This document shows, in pieces, positions 47,673 through 57,093 of a stretch of 64,000 bases of DNA; the first letter of the stretch is position 1; each line of letters opens with the position of its first letter. The translations under genes and the position numbers were made by a program. Origin of the DNA: Methanocaldococcus bathoardescens (GTDB lineage: Archaea; AGJL01; Methanococci; Methanococcales; Methanocaldococcaceae); contig NZ_CP009149.1 of the NCBI RefSeq assembly GCF_000739065.1, forward strand, positions 310,001-374,000, given 5' to 3'. The notes beneath the pieces were generated by a model. The model was given only the letters and a program-made list of their open reading frames with translations. It made no database searches and was not told the DNA's origin.

Positions 47673-48911
47673 ATGTTTCTATTAGACCCATTTTCTGGAA
47701 TTAGTGGAGATATGTTTTTATCAGCTATGATTGATTTTGTTGATAAAGAAGAGCTTATAAATACGATTAAAAAAGTTGTTGATGTTGATATTGAAATAAA
47801 AAAAGTCAAGAAGTGCCATATAGTAGCGAATAAAGTCAATATAATTCCAAAAAATGTTAATTACAATGCTAACACATATAAAGACATGGTAGATATAATT
47901 AAAAACTCTGATATTCAAAAAGATATTAAAATCTCTGCTTTAGAGATTTTAAAAATATTGGCTGAAGCTGAAAGCAAAGTTCATAATGTAAATATTGAGG
48001 ATGTTCATTTCCATGAAGTTGGGAATTACGATACAATAGCAGATATTGTTGGGGCAGCATATATAATTAATAAGCTAAATTTAAAAGATAGTTGTTTTTA
48101 TAAACCAATAAATGTTGGAAATGGTTTTGTAAAGACGGAGCATGGATTATTGCCAGTTCCAGCACCAGCAACAGCTGAGATATTGAAAGGGCTTGAAATA
48201 TTCTTCTCTGATATAGATGAGGAATTAACAACACCAACTGGAGCAGCAATAATAAAATACATAAACCCAAAATTAGTTGAGGGAAGTTTTATTATAAAAG
48301 AAATCTCTTATGGAGCTGGAGATAAAGATTTAGAGATTCCGAATCATAAGGGCTATATTTCCAACATATCTCAAAGTTTTGATGAAATGGAAAGCGAAGC
48401 TTTCCAGCTACAAATCCGTAGGATTTGTTCAACTTTTTCTAAAAGTTTCATGCCAAATGTTTTGAGAGTGTTTAAGATTGAAAATATAAAGATGGAAGAT
48501 ATAGCTCTATTAGAAACAAATGTTGATGATGTCTCACCAGAGATTTTAGGTTATTTATATGAAGTTTTGGATGGAAAGGTTAGAGATTTACATTTTATCC
48601 CAACCTATATGAAAAAGAACAGACCTGCTTACACAATAAGGGCTATTGTTAAAAGAGATAAAGTTAAAGAAGTAGCTAAAATTATAATGAGGGAAACAGG
48701 GACTTTGGGGATTAGAATATTTAACATAAACAGGATAACTGCAGATAGGGAATTTAAAACTATAAAGTTGTTTGATGAAGATGTTAGGATAAAATTTGGA
48801 ATAATTGATAATGAAATTATTTCTGAAAAACCAGAATATGAGGATTTAAAGAAAATAGCTAAGAAATATGGCATTCCTTTGAAGGAGTTGTATAAATTGA
48901 TTAAAAAATAA
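47673..48911 (+). CDS. larC: LarC-like nickel-insertion protein with an in-frame hairpin insertion
   Basis: A 412-residue protein of the LarC/DUF111 family, which inserts nickel to finish the pincer cofactor made by LarB and LarE; whether the full pathway exists here is not shown. [66 protein letters not shown] and [15 protein letters not shown] are present. The family's GAG…RDL.IPNVLRV segment is split: about 36 extra residues lie between [11 protein letters not shown] and NVLRVF, encoded by three tandem hairpins (48389-48447). All keep the frame. Start ATG after GGGGATTTTT. Confidence 0.92.
   Translation: MFLLDPFSGISGDMFLSAMIDFVDKEELINTIKKVVDVDIEIKKVKKCHIVANKVNIIPKNVNYNANTYKDMVDIIKNSDIQKDIKISALEILKILAEAESKVHNVNIEDVHFHEVGNYDTIADIVGAAYIINKLNLKDSCFYKPINVGNGFVKTEHGLLPVPAPATAEILKGLEIFFSDIDEELTTPTGAAIIKYINPKLVEGSFIIKEISYGAGDKDLEIPNHKGYISNISQSFDEMESEAFQLQIRRICSTFSKSFMPNVLRVFKIENIKMEDIALLETNVDDVSPEILGYLYEVLDGKVRDLHFIPTYMKKNRPAYTIRAIVKRDKVKEVAKIIMRETGTLGIRIFNINRITADREFKTIKLFDEDVRIKFGIIDNEIISEKPEYEDLKKIAKKYGIPLKELYKLIKK
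48343..48456. repeat. In-frame palindromic insertion within larC
   Basis: Three perfect hairpins in a row, each with a 3-nt loop: GGAAAGC/GCTTTCC (48389-48405, loop GAA), ACAAATCC/GGATTTGT (48410-48428, loop GTA), AACTTTT/AAAAGTT (48431-48447, loop TCT). The last resembles the GAAACTTT…AAAGTTTC units upstream of taw3. The segment adds about 36 codons to larC with no stop and no frame change, at the boundary of the conserved NVLRV motif. It behaves like the Rickettsia palindromic elements that insert within ORFs. Confidence 0.75.
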
Positions 48912-48922
48912 GGGGAATTAGC

Positions 48923-49453
48923 ATGGTTGTTGAGGTTTTGAGATTAGGGCATAGAGGAGATAGGGATAAGAGGATATCAACTCATGTAGCATTGACAGCA
49001 AGAGCTTTAGGGGCTGAGAAAATAATTTTTACAGTTGAAGATGAGCATGTTGAAAGTAGCGTTAAAAAAGTTGTTGAAAATTGGGGAGGAAACTTTAAAT
49101 TTGTTGTTGAAAAGCATTGGAAAAGATACATTAGAGAATTTAAAAAAAGAGGGATTGTGGTTCATTTAACAATGTATGGTGCCAATATAAATGAAATAAT
49201 GCCAGAAATTAGAGAATTGAGTAAAGAAAAGGATATATTGGTTGTTGTTGGAGCTGAAAAAGTACCAAAGGAGGTTTATGAATTAGCAGATTACAACATT
49301 TCTGTTGGTAATCAGCCACATTCTGAAGTTGCAGCCTTAGCAATCTTTTTAGATAGATTGTTTGAAGGTAAAACTCTCTATAGAGATTTTGAAAATGCGA
49401 AGATAAAAATAGTTCCATCAAATCATGGAAAAGTTGTTATAAGAGAAAAGTAG
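48923..49453 (+). CDS. trm56: aTrm56, tRNA (cytidine-56) 2'-O-methyltransferase
   Basis: A 176-residue SPOUT-class methyltransferase modifying C56 in the T loop of archaeal tRNAs. [20 protein letters not shown] at the N-terminus, [20 protein letters not shown] and [20 protein letters not shown] match the knotted AdoMet site. GGGGAATTAGC precedes the ATG. It follows larC by 11 bp. It matches MJ1385 of M. jannaschii, as I recall. Confidence 0.94.
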   Translation: MVVEVLRLGHRGDRDKRISTHVALTARALGAEKIIFTVEDEHVESSVKKVVENWGGNFKFVVEKHWKRYIREFKKRGIVVHLTMYGANINEIMPEIRELSKEKDILVVVGAEKVPKEVYELADYNISVGNQPHSEVAALAIFLDRLFEGKTLYRDFENAKIKIVPSNHGKVVIREK

Positions 49454-49505
49454 AATATATTAATATTGATCAAAATTAATTACAAAAATTTTATGGAGTG
49501 ATAGT

Positions 49506-50090
49506 ATGGAAATTTTACTTCCAGAGGTAGAGGAGATAAAGTTAGAAGATGTTTTATTAAAGAGAAGGTCAGTTAGAGAATATAGCTCATCTCCACTAAC
49601 TTTAAGAGAGTTATCTCATATTTTATTTGCCGCTTATGGAGTGACTGACAAAATGGGCTTTAAAACAGTCCCTTCTGCAGGAGCAACATATCCATTAGAG
49701 ATTTATATAAATGTGAGGGATGTTATTGGAGTTGAGGAGGGAGTTTATAAATATATCCCTGAGAGGCATTCAATAGTTAGAGTTTTAGATGAAGAGGTTG
49801 GGCATGAATTGGCTTTAGCATCATTAAAGCAGATGTTTATTGCTATAGCTCCAATAGTTTTAATCATAACTGCTAATTATGAAAGAACAACAAGGGTTTA
49901 TGGAGATAGGGGCTTTAGATATGTACACATGGAAGTTGGATGTGTTGCTCAAAACGTATATTTAATGGCAACATCTTTAGGTTTAGGAACTGTAGCTGTT
50001 GGAGCATTCTATGATGATGAGATAAGGGAAATTTTAAAGATAGAGGAACATCCTCTATTGTTGATGCCTGTTGGAAGAAAGATAGATTAA
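49506..50090 (+). CDS. SagB-type nitroreductase-family flavoprotein
   Basis: A 194-residue FMN protein. LKRRSVREYSSSPLTLRELS at the N-terminus, PSAGATYPLEIYI, and YVHMEVGCVAQNVYLMATSL with LGTVAVGAFYDDE are typical of the SagB-like oxidase/nitroreductase family. The reaction is unknown; members oxidise azolines or act on small quinones and flavins. The start ATG at 49506 follows GGAGTGATAGT. It belongs to a plus-strand run from larC to the TatD-like gene. Confidence 0.88.
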   Translation: MEILLPEVEEIKLEDVLLKRRSVREYSSSPLTLRELSHILFAAYGVTDKMGFKTVPSAGATYPLEIYINVRDVIGVEEGVYKYIPERHSIVRVLDEEVGHELALASLKQMFIAIAPIVLIITANYERTTRVYGDRGFRYVHMEVGCVAQNVYLMATSLGLGTVAVGAFYDDEIREILKIEEHPLLLMPVGRKID

Positions 50091-50143
50091 AATCAATAAA
50101 ACTAAAATTTAAATTTTTACTAATAGTCTTATGAGGTGGGGGG

Positions 50144-50914
50144 ATGATAGACACTCACATTCACTCAGATACAAGAGGTTTGGAGGATTTAGAGTTAATG
50201 GCAATGTGCTTAGATGCAGTTATAACATTAGCTCACGACCCATTTGAGATGAAGAGCATAAAAGTTTGGGAGGCTCATGTTGAAAAAATACTATTTAATG
50301 AATTAGAAAGAGCTAAAAAGGTAGGATTGAATTTATTTGTATGTGTTGGAATGCATCCAAGGGCTATTCCTCCGGAGGTTGATGAAGCATTGGATAAGAT
50401 AAAGAACTATGTAAAATATGATAATGTTGTTGGTATTGGAGAGATTGGTTTAGAAAAAGCTACAAAAGAAGAAAAAGAGGTATTTATAAAGCAGTTGATG
50501 TTGGTTGAGGAATTAAAACTTCCAGCAGTTGTGCATACCCCAAGAAGAAATAAAGAAGAGATAACTAAAATAATATTGGACGAGATTTCAACACTAAATC
50601 TAAAAAATAAAGATATAGTTATTGAGCACTGCAATAAAGAGACAACAAAATGGGTTTTAGATGAAGGATTTTATGTAGGATTAACAGTTCAACCAGGTAA
50701 ATTAACACCATTAGAGGCAGTTGAAATAGTAAAAGAAAATAAGGACTTTGCTAATAAGATTTTGCTGAATAGTGACTGTTCTTCAAATGCATCAGATGTT
50801 TTAGCAGTTCCAAGAACTGTTTTAAAGATGAAGATTAATGGCATTAAGAAAGAAATTATTAATAAAGTAGCTCATAAAAATGCTGTAGATTTGTTTAGGT
50901 TAAATATAGAATAA
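50144..50914 (+). CDS. TatD-like metal-dependent hydrolase
   Basis: A 256-residue amidohydrolase-barrel protein. [15 protein letters not shown] gives Hx[14 protein letters not shown] and [18 protein letters not shown] carry the glutamate, [11 protein letters not shown] and [13 protein letters not shown] carry the later histidines, and [18 protein letters not shown] the aspartate. TatD relatives act as DNases or phosphodiesterases; this branch is archaeal and its substrate is not established. The ATG follows GAGGTGGGGGG. It is the last housekeeping-type gene before the defence-like island. Confidence 0.87.
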   Translation: MIDTHIHSDTRGLEDLELMAMCLDAVITLAHDPFEMKSIKVWEAHVEKILFNELERAKKVGLNLFVCVGMHPRAIPPEVDEALDKIKNYVKYDNVVGIGEIGLEKATKEEKEVFIKQLMLVEELKLPAVVHTPRRNKEEITKIILDEISTLNLKNKDIVIEHCNKETTKWVLDEGFYVGLTVQPGKLTPLEAVEIVKENKDFANKILLNSDCSSNASDVLAVPRTVLKMKINGIKKEIINKVAHKNAVDLFRLNIE

Positions 50915-50959
50915 ATAAATTTTTTCTTTTTTATTTTCAAATTTACGTAGGGGAGGGGT

Positions 50960-53900
50960 ATGGCTGTTGAATTAAAGCAGGGAAGTGTTATAAAATCACC
51001 ACACTGGCCAGAACCAATAAAAATCTTAGAAGTTGAGGATTTTGGAGATTTAATAAGAATTGTTGGAGTTATGATAAAATCTAAGAAATACATTGATAAC
51101 ATAATTCCAAAAAAGGATTTAGATAAATTTAGAACTTATGATGTTGAGAAACTTAACTTTTCAGAAAATGCTGAAGAAGTGTTTCTTGGGTTGGAAGGAT
51201 ATAGATTTAGGTTAACATACCTCTTTGATCCATTTTTAGCTACAACAGTTTCAAAGATTGACCCGCTACCACATCAAATTGATGCTGTCTATAACTACAT
51301 TTTAAAGCTTCCACGAATTAGGTTTTTGATAGCTGATGACCCAGGAGCTGGAAAAACAATAATGGCAGGATTAGTTATTAAAGAGTTAAAGCTTAGAGGG
51401 CTTGCAAAGAGAATATTGATTGTAGTTCCAGGGCATTTAAAAGATCAGTGGAGGAGGGAGTTAAAAGAAAAATTTTCGGAGAATTTTGTGGTTGTTGATA
51501 GAAATCTTATAAATAACAACTATGGGGAGAATGTTTGGGAGAAGTATAATCAAGTAATAACTTCAATGGATTTTGCTAAGCAGGAAGATATACTATCTTC
51601 TTTGGGAAGTGCTCATTGGGATTTGGTTATTGTAGATGAAGCTCATAAAATGGCTGCCTACAAATATGGAGATAAAACTAAAAAAACTGATAGATATAGA
51701 TTGGGAGAAGTACTATCAAAAAATTCTGAACATTTGCTATTTTTAACGGCAACACCTCATAGAGGGGATGCAGAGAACTTTAGATTGTTTTTGGACTTGT
51801 TATATCCCGGATTTTTCTCATCTGCAGAGATGATTGAAGAATCAATTAAAAATAAAGATAATCCATTATTTATAAGAAGATTAAAAGAAGATTTGGTAGA
51901 TTTTGATGGAAAGCCATTATTTTTGCCAAGGCATGTTAAGACGGTAAAGTTTTCATGCTCAGATGATGAGATGAAGTTGTATAATGCACTATCTAAATAT
52001 GTAATTGAGCAGTATAACAAGGCATTAAAAAGTGACAAAAAGAGAAATATTGCATTTGCTTTGTTAATCTTGCAGAGGAGATTTGCTTCAAGCATTTATG
52101 CATTAAGATGCTCATTAGAAAGGAGAAAGAAAAAATTGGAGAAAATTAAGAATTTTGTCAATAATAATGCCAAATTAATGTTTAATGATATTGAGGATAT
52201 TGATGATTATGAAGAAATAGAGAGATGGGAGATTGAGAAGGATTGGGAAACATTGACGGTCTCTGAAAGTATTGATGAATTAAAAGAAGAGATTAAATGT
52301 ATAAACAAATTAATTAAAATGGCAGATGAAATTATAACCTCTGAAAGTGAAACAAAGCTTAAAGAGTTAAAAGAGTTATTGGAAAAATATCCAAAAGACC
52401 AGAAGATTTTAATTTTTACAGAATCAAGAGACACTTTGGAGTATTTAGTTAAAAAGATAAAATCCTGGGGACATTCTGTGACATTTATACATGGAGGGAT
52501 GAAGCTTGAAGATAGAATAAGGGCAGAACAAGAATTTAGGAATGTAGTTCAGATTATGGTTGCTACTGAAGCCGCCGGGGAGGGAATTAATCTACAGTTT
52601 TGTAATATCATGATAAACTATGACATTCCTTGGAATCCAAATAGGTTAGAGCAGAGAATGGGGAGAATTCATAGGTATGGGCAGACAAAAGAGGTTTTTA
52701 TTTACAACTTAGTTGCAGAAAATACAAGGGAAGGAAAGGTTTTATTAAGATTGCTTAATAAGTTGGAAGAAATTAGAAAGCACTTAGGAGACAAGGTTTT
52801 TGATGTTATTGGAGAGATATTTTATGGAAAAAAACTTTATCAGCTTGTTCTTGAAGCTGCTGCAAATGCAAGAGATATTGATGAGATTTTGAAGGAGATT
52901 GAGATTGATGTTGATGAGGAATATTTGAGAAGAGTTAGAGAGGCATTAGGGGATAGCTTAGCAATTAGAGAGATTGACTACACAAGAATAAAGGATATTT
53001 CTGAAAAATGTAAGGAGTATAGACTTGCTCCAGAATACACTGAGGCATTCTTTATTAAGGCATTTAAAAAGGCAGGAGGGAAGATTGCTAAAGTTAAAGA
53101 TTATTATAAGATTGATTCAATTCCCTATGAGATTAGGAAGATTGCTGAGGATGAGAGATTCAAAAATATATGGGGAAGTTTGGCAAAGAGATATGCAAAA
53201 ATTACCTTTGATAAAGAGGTTGCTATGAAAAATTCAGATGTGGAGTTTGTCTCCTTTGGGCATCCGTTGTTTGAGGCAGTGTTGGAGTGGGTTTTAAGAA
53301 ATTATTTGGATAAATGCAAGGTAGGGGCTGTATTTAAAGATGTTTCTGGAGTTTATGATGGAATTATATGGTTTTTTGAAGGGGAAGTTAAGGATGGAAC
53401 TGGAGAGATTGCTGGAAAGAGATTGTTTGCCATATACGATGATGGACATGAGTTTAAGAAGATAAATCCTGCTATAATTTGGGATTTAGTGCCTGCTACT
53501 GATGTTAAAGGTATTGAGATTGAAAATATAGATGAGAGAAGAGAGAAAGCAAAAAGATTTGCAATTTCATCGTTGATGGAGTATAAAAATGATATCCTTA
53601 GAGAGAGGGAGAGGCTGGCAGATATTAAGAGAAGATATGGAATTAAATCATTGGAGAATTTGATATCTGAGCTTGACTCAAAGTTGTTGGAGTATTATGA
53701 GAAGAAAGAAAGTGAAGGAAAGAAGATGGATTTACCAATATTGAATGTTGAGAGAAAGAAGAAAGAGTATGAGGAAACTTTGGAAAGATTAAAGGATGAA
53801 ATTGAGAGGCAGAAAAACTTGACTGTGAGTATGCCAGAGTTTGTTGGAGCTATAAGGGTTATATCAGAGAGAAAGATGGTTAGTGATAAAGAGGTTGAGA

Positions 53901-54280
53901 GAATTGGGATGGAAGTGGCTATGGCTTATGAAAAGTTGAATGGAAGAAATCCTATTGATGTTTCTTCAAAAAATTTGGGATATGATATCTATTCAGAAGG
54001 TAATGGGGAGGTTAGATATATTGAGGTTAAGGCAAGGGCTACAAGTGGAGAGATAGCTTTAACTCCAAATGAATGGTTCATGGCTAAGAGGTTTAGAGAT
54101 AAATATTGGCTCTATGTTGTTGAAAATGCTGTTATAAATCCAACTCTTTATATTATAAAAAATCCTGCTGAGAATTTAGATGCTATTGAAAAAGTTGAAG
54201 TTGTTAGGTTTGTTGTTCCAACCAATGAATGGAAGTTTAAGGGAGTTCCGAAAAAGGTAAAGTTAGATAAGAAAGAGTAA
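50960..54280 (+). CDS. SNF2-family helicase with C-terminal DUF3883 nuclease-like domain
   Basis: A 1106-residue protein. The SNF2/HepA-type motor has LIADDPGAGKTIMAGLVIKE (I), LVIVDEAHKMA (II), FLTATPHRGDAENF (III), ATEAAGEGINLQFCNIM (V) and EQRMGRIHRYGQTKEV (VI). A long linker with coiled coil (890-980) follows. The last 130 residues, GNGEVRYIEVKARATSGEIA, match DUF3883, an Mrr-like PD-(D/E)xK relative with the ExK pair. Such helicases are core parts of Hma- and DISARM-like defence systems. It begins the island 45 bp after the TatD-like gene, with GGGGAGGGGT upstream. Confidence 0.9.
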   Translation: MAVELKQGSVIKSPHWPEPIKILEVEDFGDLIRIVGVMIKSKKYIDNIIPKKDLDKFRTYDVEKLNFSENAEEVFLGLEGYRFRLTYLFDPFLATTVSKIDPLPHQIDAVYNYILKLPRIRFLIADDPGAGKTIMAGLVIKELKLRGLAKRILIVVPGHLKDQWRRELKEKFSENFVVVDRNLINNNYGENVWEKYNQVITSMDFAKQEDILSSLGSAHWDLVIVDEAHKMAAYKYGDKTKKTDRYRLGEVLSKNSEHLLFLTATPHRGDAENFRLFLDLLYPGFFSSAEMIEESIKNKDNPLFIRRLKEDLVDFDGKPLFLPRHVKTVKFSCSDDEMKLYNALSKYVIEQYNKALKSDKKRNIAFALLILQRRFASSIYALRCSLERRKKKLEKIKNFVNNNAKLMFNDIEDIDDYEEIERWEIEKDWETLTVSESIDELKEEIKCINKLIKMADEIITSESETKLKELKELLEKYPKDQKILIFTESRDTLEYLVKKIKSWGHSVTFIHGGMKLEDRIRAEQEFRNVVQIMVATEAAGEGINLQFCNIMINYDIPWNPNRLEQRMGRIHRYGQTKEVFIYNLVAENTREGKVLLRLLNKLEEIRKHLGDKVFDVIGEIFYGKKLYQLVLEAAANARDIDEILKEIEIDVDEEYLRRVREALGDSLAIREIDYTRIKDISEKCKEYRLAPEYTEAFFIKAFKKAGGKIAKVKDYYKIDSIPYEIRKIAEDERFKNIWGSLAKRYAKITFDKEVAMKNSDVEFVSFGHPLFEAVLEWVLRNYLDKCKVGAVFKDVSGVYDGIIWFFEGEVKDGTGEIAGKRLFAIYDDGHEFKKINPAIIWDLVPATDVKGIEIENIDERREKAKRFAISSLMEYKNDILRERERLADIKRRYGIKSLENLISELDSKLLEYYEKKESEGKKMDLPILNVERKKKEYEETLERLKDEIERQKNLTVSMPEFVGAIRVISERKMVSDKEVERIGMEVAMAYEKLNGRNPIDVSSKNLGYDIYSEGNGEVRYIEVKARATSGEIALTPNEWFMAKRFRDKYWLYVVENAVINPTLYIIKNPAENLDAIEKVEVVRFVVPTNEWKFKGVPKKVKLDKKE

Positions 54281-54310
54281 ATGCTATTTTCACATCACAA
54301 CTTTTTTATA

Positions 54311-54372
54311 TTATCTTATCTAAGATTATCTTATACGGTATAATCTTAATTAGTATAATCTTGGTGAGTATA
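54311..54372. promoter_or_regulatory. Palindromic operator-like region before the DUF234 ATPase
   Basis: TAAGATTAT (54321-54329) and ATAATCTTA (54340-54348) form a 9-bp inverted repeat. GTATAATCTTA, GTATAATCTT and GTATAATG recur downstream in steps of about 15 bp up to the start codon, and TTATCTTAT occurs twice before. The array covers the place where a promoter is expected, suggesting autoregulation by an island protein. Confidence 0.5.
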
Positions 54373-55725
54373 ATGTTTGTAAATAGAGAAGAAGAACTAT
54401 CCTTTTTAGAAAAACTCTATAAATCAGACAAAAAGGAAGTTTTAATCTTATATGGTAGGAGGAGAGTTGGGAAAACAGAGCTTATAAAACAATTTATAAA
54501 AAATATTAACTCAGAGGATGTTATTTATTTTTTATCAGATAGGAGTGGATTGAATGCTAATGCAGAGAGGTTTTATGAAAAAGTTGCTAAAAAATTCAAT
54601 TTACCAAATGTTAAAGTAGAAGATTTCAGAGATGCATTTAATCTTTTAAAAATAATCCCAAACAATAGGATTGTTGTGGTTATTGATGAATTCTCCTATT
54701 TATTGGAGGATAAGAATACTCCAGCAGTTTTCCAACACATAATTGATGAAATTTTGGATGATAGGTTTTTTATAATTCTCTGTGGTTCTCTCGTTGGATT
54801 GATGGAGGGTTTAATGAGTTACAAAAATCCATTGTATGGGAGGAGAACTGCACAGCTAAAATTATCTCCTTTAAAATTTTTACATGTTAGAGAGTATTTT
54901 AAAAATGTAGATATTGAGACGGTTGTTAAAATCTACTCTGTAACTGGGGGCATTCCAATGTATTTTAAACTTTTTAAAGGAGAAGATTTTGAGAAGGAGT
55001 TAAATGAGGTTGTTTTCTCAAAAACATCTATTTTGTATGAAGAGCCAGAGTTTATTTTGAGGGAGGAGGTTGGAGATGTTCATAGGTATTATTTAATCCT
55101 CGAAGCACTTGCTAAGGGTTATAATAGGGTTAGTGAGATTTCGAGTGTTACTGGCATTGAGGCAAAGGATTTACCAAAGTATTTGAGAGTTTTGATGAGT
55201 TTGGATTTGGTTGAGAGGGAAGTTCCAATAACTGAGAGTTTGAAGAGTAAGAAGGGGAGATATAAGATAAAAGACAACTTCTTCAGGTTTTGGTTTAGAT
55301 TTGTGTATCCAAATAAGAGTGAGATTGAAATTGGAATGTTTAAGATGGATTATTTATTGTTTAATAAGTATGTTGGAGAGATTTTTAAAGATATTGTTAA
55401 AGAGTTTTTAATTGAATTGAATAAAAATGATAAGTTGCCATTTAAGTTTTCAAAGATTGGTAGATGGTGGCATAAGGGAGAGGAGATTGATTTAATTGCT
55501 TTAAATGAAAATGATAAAAAAGCTTTATTTGTTGAGGTTAAATGGAAGGATTTGAGTGTTAGAGAAGTTTATGGGATTTTTAAGGATTTGGAGAGAAAGG
55601 CAGAATTGGTTGGATTGAAGGATTATGATAAATATTATTGTGTGTTTGGTAGGAGGATTAAAGGAGATATTGAGTTGGAAGAGAATTATTTGGTGTTTGA
55701 TTTGCAATCTATTTTAACATTATAA
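54373..55725 (+). CDS. Archaeal ATPase with DUF234 domain
   Basis: A 450-residue protein of the archaeal AAA (PF01637)/DUF234 type. Walker A is LILYGRRRVGKTELIKQFI near residue 27, Walker B is RIVVVIDEFSYLLED near 107, and CGSLVGLMEGLM is sensor-like. A winged helix follows (YNRVSEISSVTGIEAKDLPK). The C-terminal DUF234 part carries EEIDLIALNENDKKALFVEV with KWKD, a PD-(D/E)xK nuclease-like core. The family is abundant in archaeal mobile regions and its function is uncertain. The ATG at 54373 follows GGTGAGTATA. Confidence 0.88.
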   Translation: MFVNREEELSFLEKLYKSDKKEVLILYGRRRVGKTELIKQFIKNINSEDVIYFLSDRSGLNANAERFYEKVAKKFNLPNVKVEDFRDAFNLLKIIPNNRIVVVIDEFSYLLEDKNTPAVFQHIIDEILDDRFFIILCGSLVGLMEGLMSYKNPLYGRRTAQLKLSPLKFLHVREYFKNVDIETVVKIYSVTGGIPMYFKLFKGEDFEKELNEVVFSKTSILYEEPEFILREEVGDVHRYYLILEALAKGYNRVSEISSVTGIEAKDLPKYLRVLMSLDLVEREVPITESLKSKKGRYKIKDNFFRFWFRFVYPNKSEIEIGMFKMDYLLFNKYVGEIFKDIVKEFLIELNKNDKLPFKFSKIGRWWHKGEEIDLIALNENDKKALFVEVKWKDLSVREVYGIFKDLERKAELVGLKDYDKYYCVFGRRIKGDIELEENYLVFDLQSILTL

Positions 55726-55887
55726 ATTATATAAAACATTTATATTTCCTGGAGATTAAATATTAAACGATTGCTATAAGAACCCTTTCTTTTTGGATTT
55801 ATATAAATGGTGGTTGGATGCCAGAAAGAAAGAGTAGTTATATACGACAAACAAGAAGTTTTAGATAAACACGTAAATAGTGATACT

Positions 55888-56469
55888 ATGAGTGAATTTG
55901 ACGAAGCAAAACAGATGGGATTGGAGTATTTGATACTTCTTGTTTTAGGATGCAAAGATAAGGAAATATCAATGCTTCATCTTGAAAAAGAGCTTTTTCT
56001 ACTCTGGAATTTTCATCCTGGGATAAGAAAGTATATGAAATTTATTAAACATTATAAGGGGCCATTTTCAAGGGAAGTTCAGGAGTGTGTTATTCATCCG
56101 TTTTATCTTGAAAATTGTTGGGAGTATATCCCACCAAAGAAATATGACCGTTTAAGTGGTGGTTATATAAAATTAACTGAAAAAGGTAAAGAAGAGTATA
56201 AAAAAATTGTAAATGAGATTTTAAAGAGTAGAGATAATGATTTGATTCATTTACTTGCTGGAATAAAAATTGTTAGGAATTTATATGACAAATTGTCGTT
56301 AAAGGAGCTGTTATTGTTAATTTACGATACTTATCCAGAATATACTGAAAAGTCCAGTGTTTATTGGGAAATAAAGAAAGAAAAAGATAAATTAGCTAAG
56401 AATTTAATAAAAAAGAAAGTAATTGATGAAGATAGATACGAATCACTCGTAAAAAACACAGTTAAATAA
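55888..56469 (+). CDS. Panacea/SocA-like protein
   Basis: A protein of 193 residues from the ATG at 55888 (GTGAT upstream; a longer reading from 55807 lacks a site). The order of elements, an N-terminal helix set EISMLHLEKELFLLWNF, then HYKGPFSREVQECVIHPFYL, then GGYIKLTEKGKEEYKKIVNE, and LSLKELLLLIYDTYPEYTEK, resembles the Panacea (SocA/DUF4065) domain used as an antitoxin or regulator. This rests on motif spacing. A 16-codon reading frame (MPERKSSY…) with GGTGG upstream begins at 55818. Confidence 0.65.
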   Translation: MSEFDEAKQMGLEYLILLVLGCKDKEISMLHLEKELFLLWNFHPGIRKYMKFIKHYKGPFSREVQECVIHPFYLENCWEYIPPKKYDRLSGGYIKLTEKGKEEYKKIVNEILKSRDNDLIHLLAGIKIVRNLYDKLSLKELLLLIYDTYPEYTEKSSVYWEIKKEKDKLAKNLIKKKVIDEDRYESLVKNTVK

Positions 56470-56478
56470 TTTTAGAGT

Positions 56479-57093
56479 ATGGATAAAATAAAAGTGGGGG
56501 ATTGGATGAGAAACAATGCTGGTGTTTCTGCAGATTCATCGTTTTACATTTGTTTTGTAGATGATTTAGAAGAAAAAGAGTGGATTTATAAATTTATTAA
56601 GTTATATTCATTTTATATTGGGAGAAGAGTATTAAATGAGATTCCAGAAACTTTATTTAACGACGATGATTTTCAAAATTTAGTTAATATTGTAGATTAT
56701 GATTATTACTCACTTATAAAACCTATTTTTGGTAGAGATCCAAAACACTTAGAGGATGGAGAGTACGAGGCAATAGGCATAGCACACTATTTGGATATTC
56801 TTGGAGAGCTAAAGTATTTAATTTTGGATGATAGAAGAGCCAAAAATTTCGTAAAGAATAACTTTGAGTATTTAGCAGATAAGGTTGTAGGAACTATTGG
56901 ATTTATTAAAAATTCATGTCTTGAAGATGGGAAACTTGAATGTGAAGAAGGAATAGAAATCCTAAATAAAATTAAAGAAGTAATTAAATCTGGAAAAAAG
57001 AGACCTTTAAACTTGAATGAGAAAAAGTGTAAAGAAATCATCGACCCAATACTTGAAGAACTATCCCGTGGGGGAAATAATGGTAGAAAGTGA
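56479..57093 (+). CDS. Hypothetical island protein
   Basis: A 204-residue acidic protein that I do not recognise. It is rich in Asp, Glu, Tyr and Phe with predicted helices; IAHYLDILGELKYLILDDRR and FLKD-like segments are its only notable stretches. Two starts are possible: ATG 56479, or ATG 56506 after GTGGGGGATT. It directly follows the Panacea-like gene, and the next gene's start lies 14 bp inside its end, so it is translated with them. Position after a Panacea-type gene would fit a toxin, without direct evidence. Confidence 0.65.
   Translation: MDKIKVGDWMRNNAGVSADSSFYICFVDDLEEKEWIYKFIKLYSFYIGRRVLNEIPETLFNDDDFQNLVNIVDYDYYSLIKPIFGRDPKHLEDGEYEAIGIAHYLDILGELKYLILDDRRAKNFVKNNFEYLADKVVGTIGFIKNSCLEDGKLECEEGIEILNKIKEVIKSGKKRPLNLNEKKCKEIIDPILEELSRGGNNGRK

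Noticed and set aside
50960-54280. Assignment of the island to DISARM
   Set aside because: The helicase resembles DrmD-type SNF2 proteins, but no DrmA, DrmB or DrmC-like gene is visible, and the methylase/DUF499 pair fits the Hma-like arrangement better.
57017-57079. Upstream extension of the barrel-like protein (MRKSVKKSS…)
   Set aside because: These codons lie within the preceding gene in another frame, while GTGGGGGAAATA sits right before the ATG at 57080.
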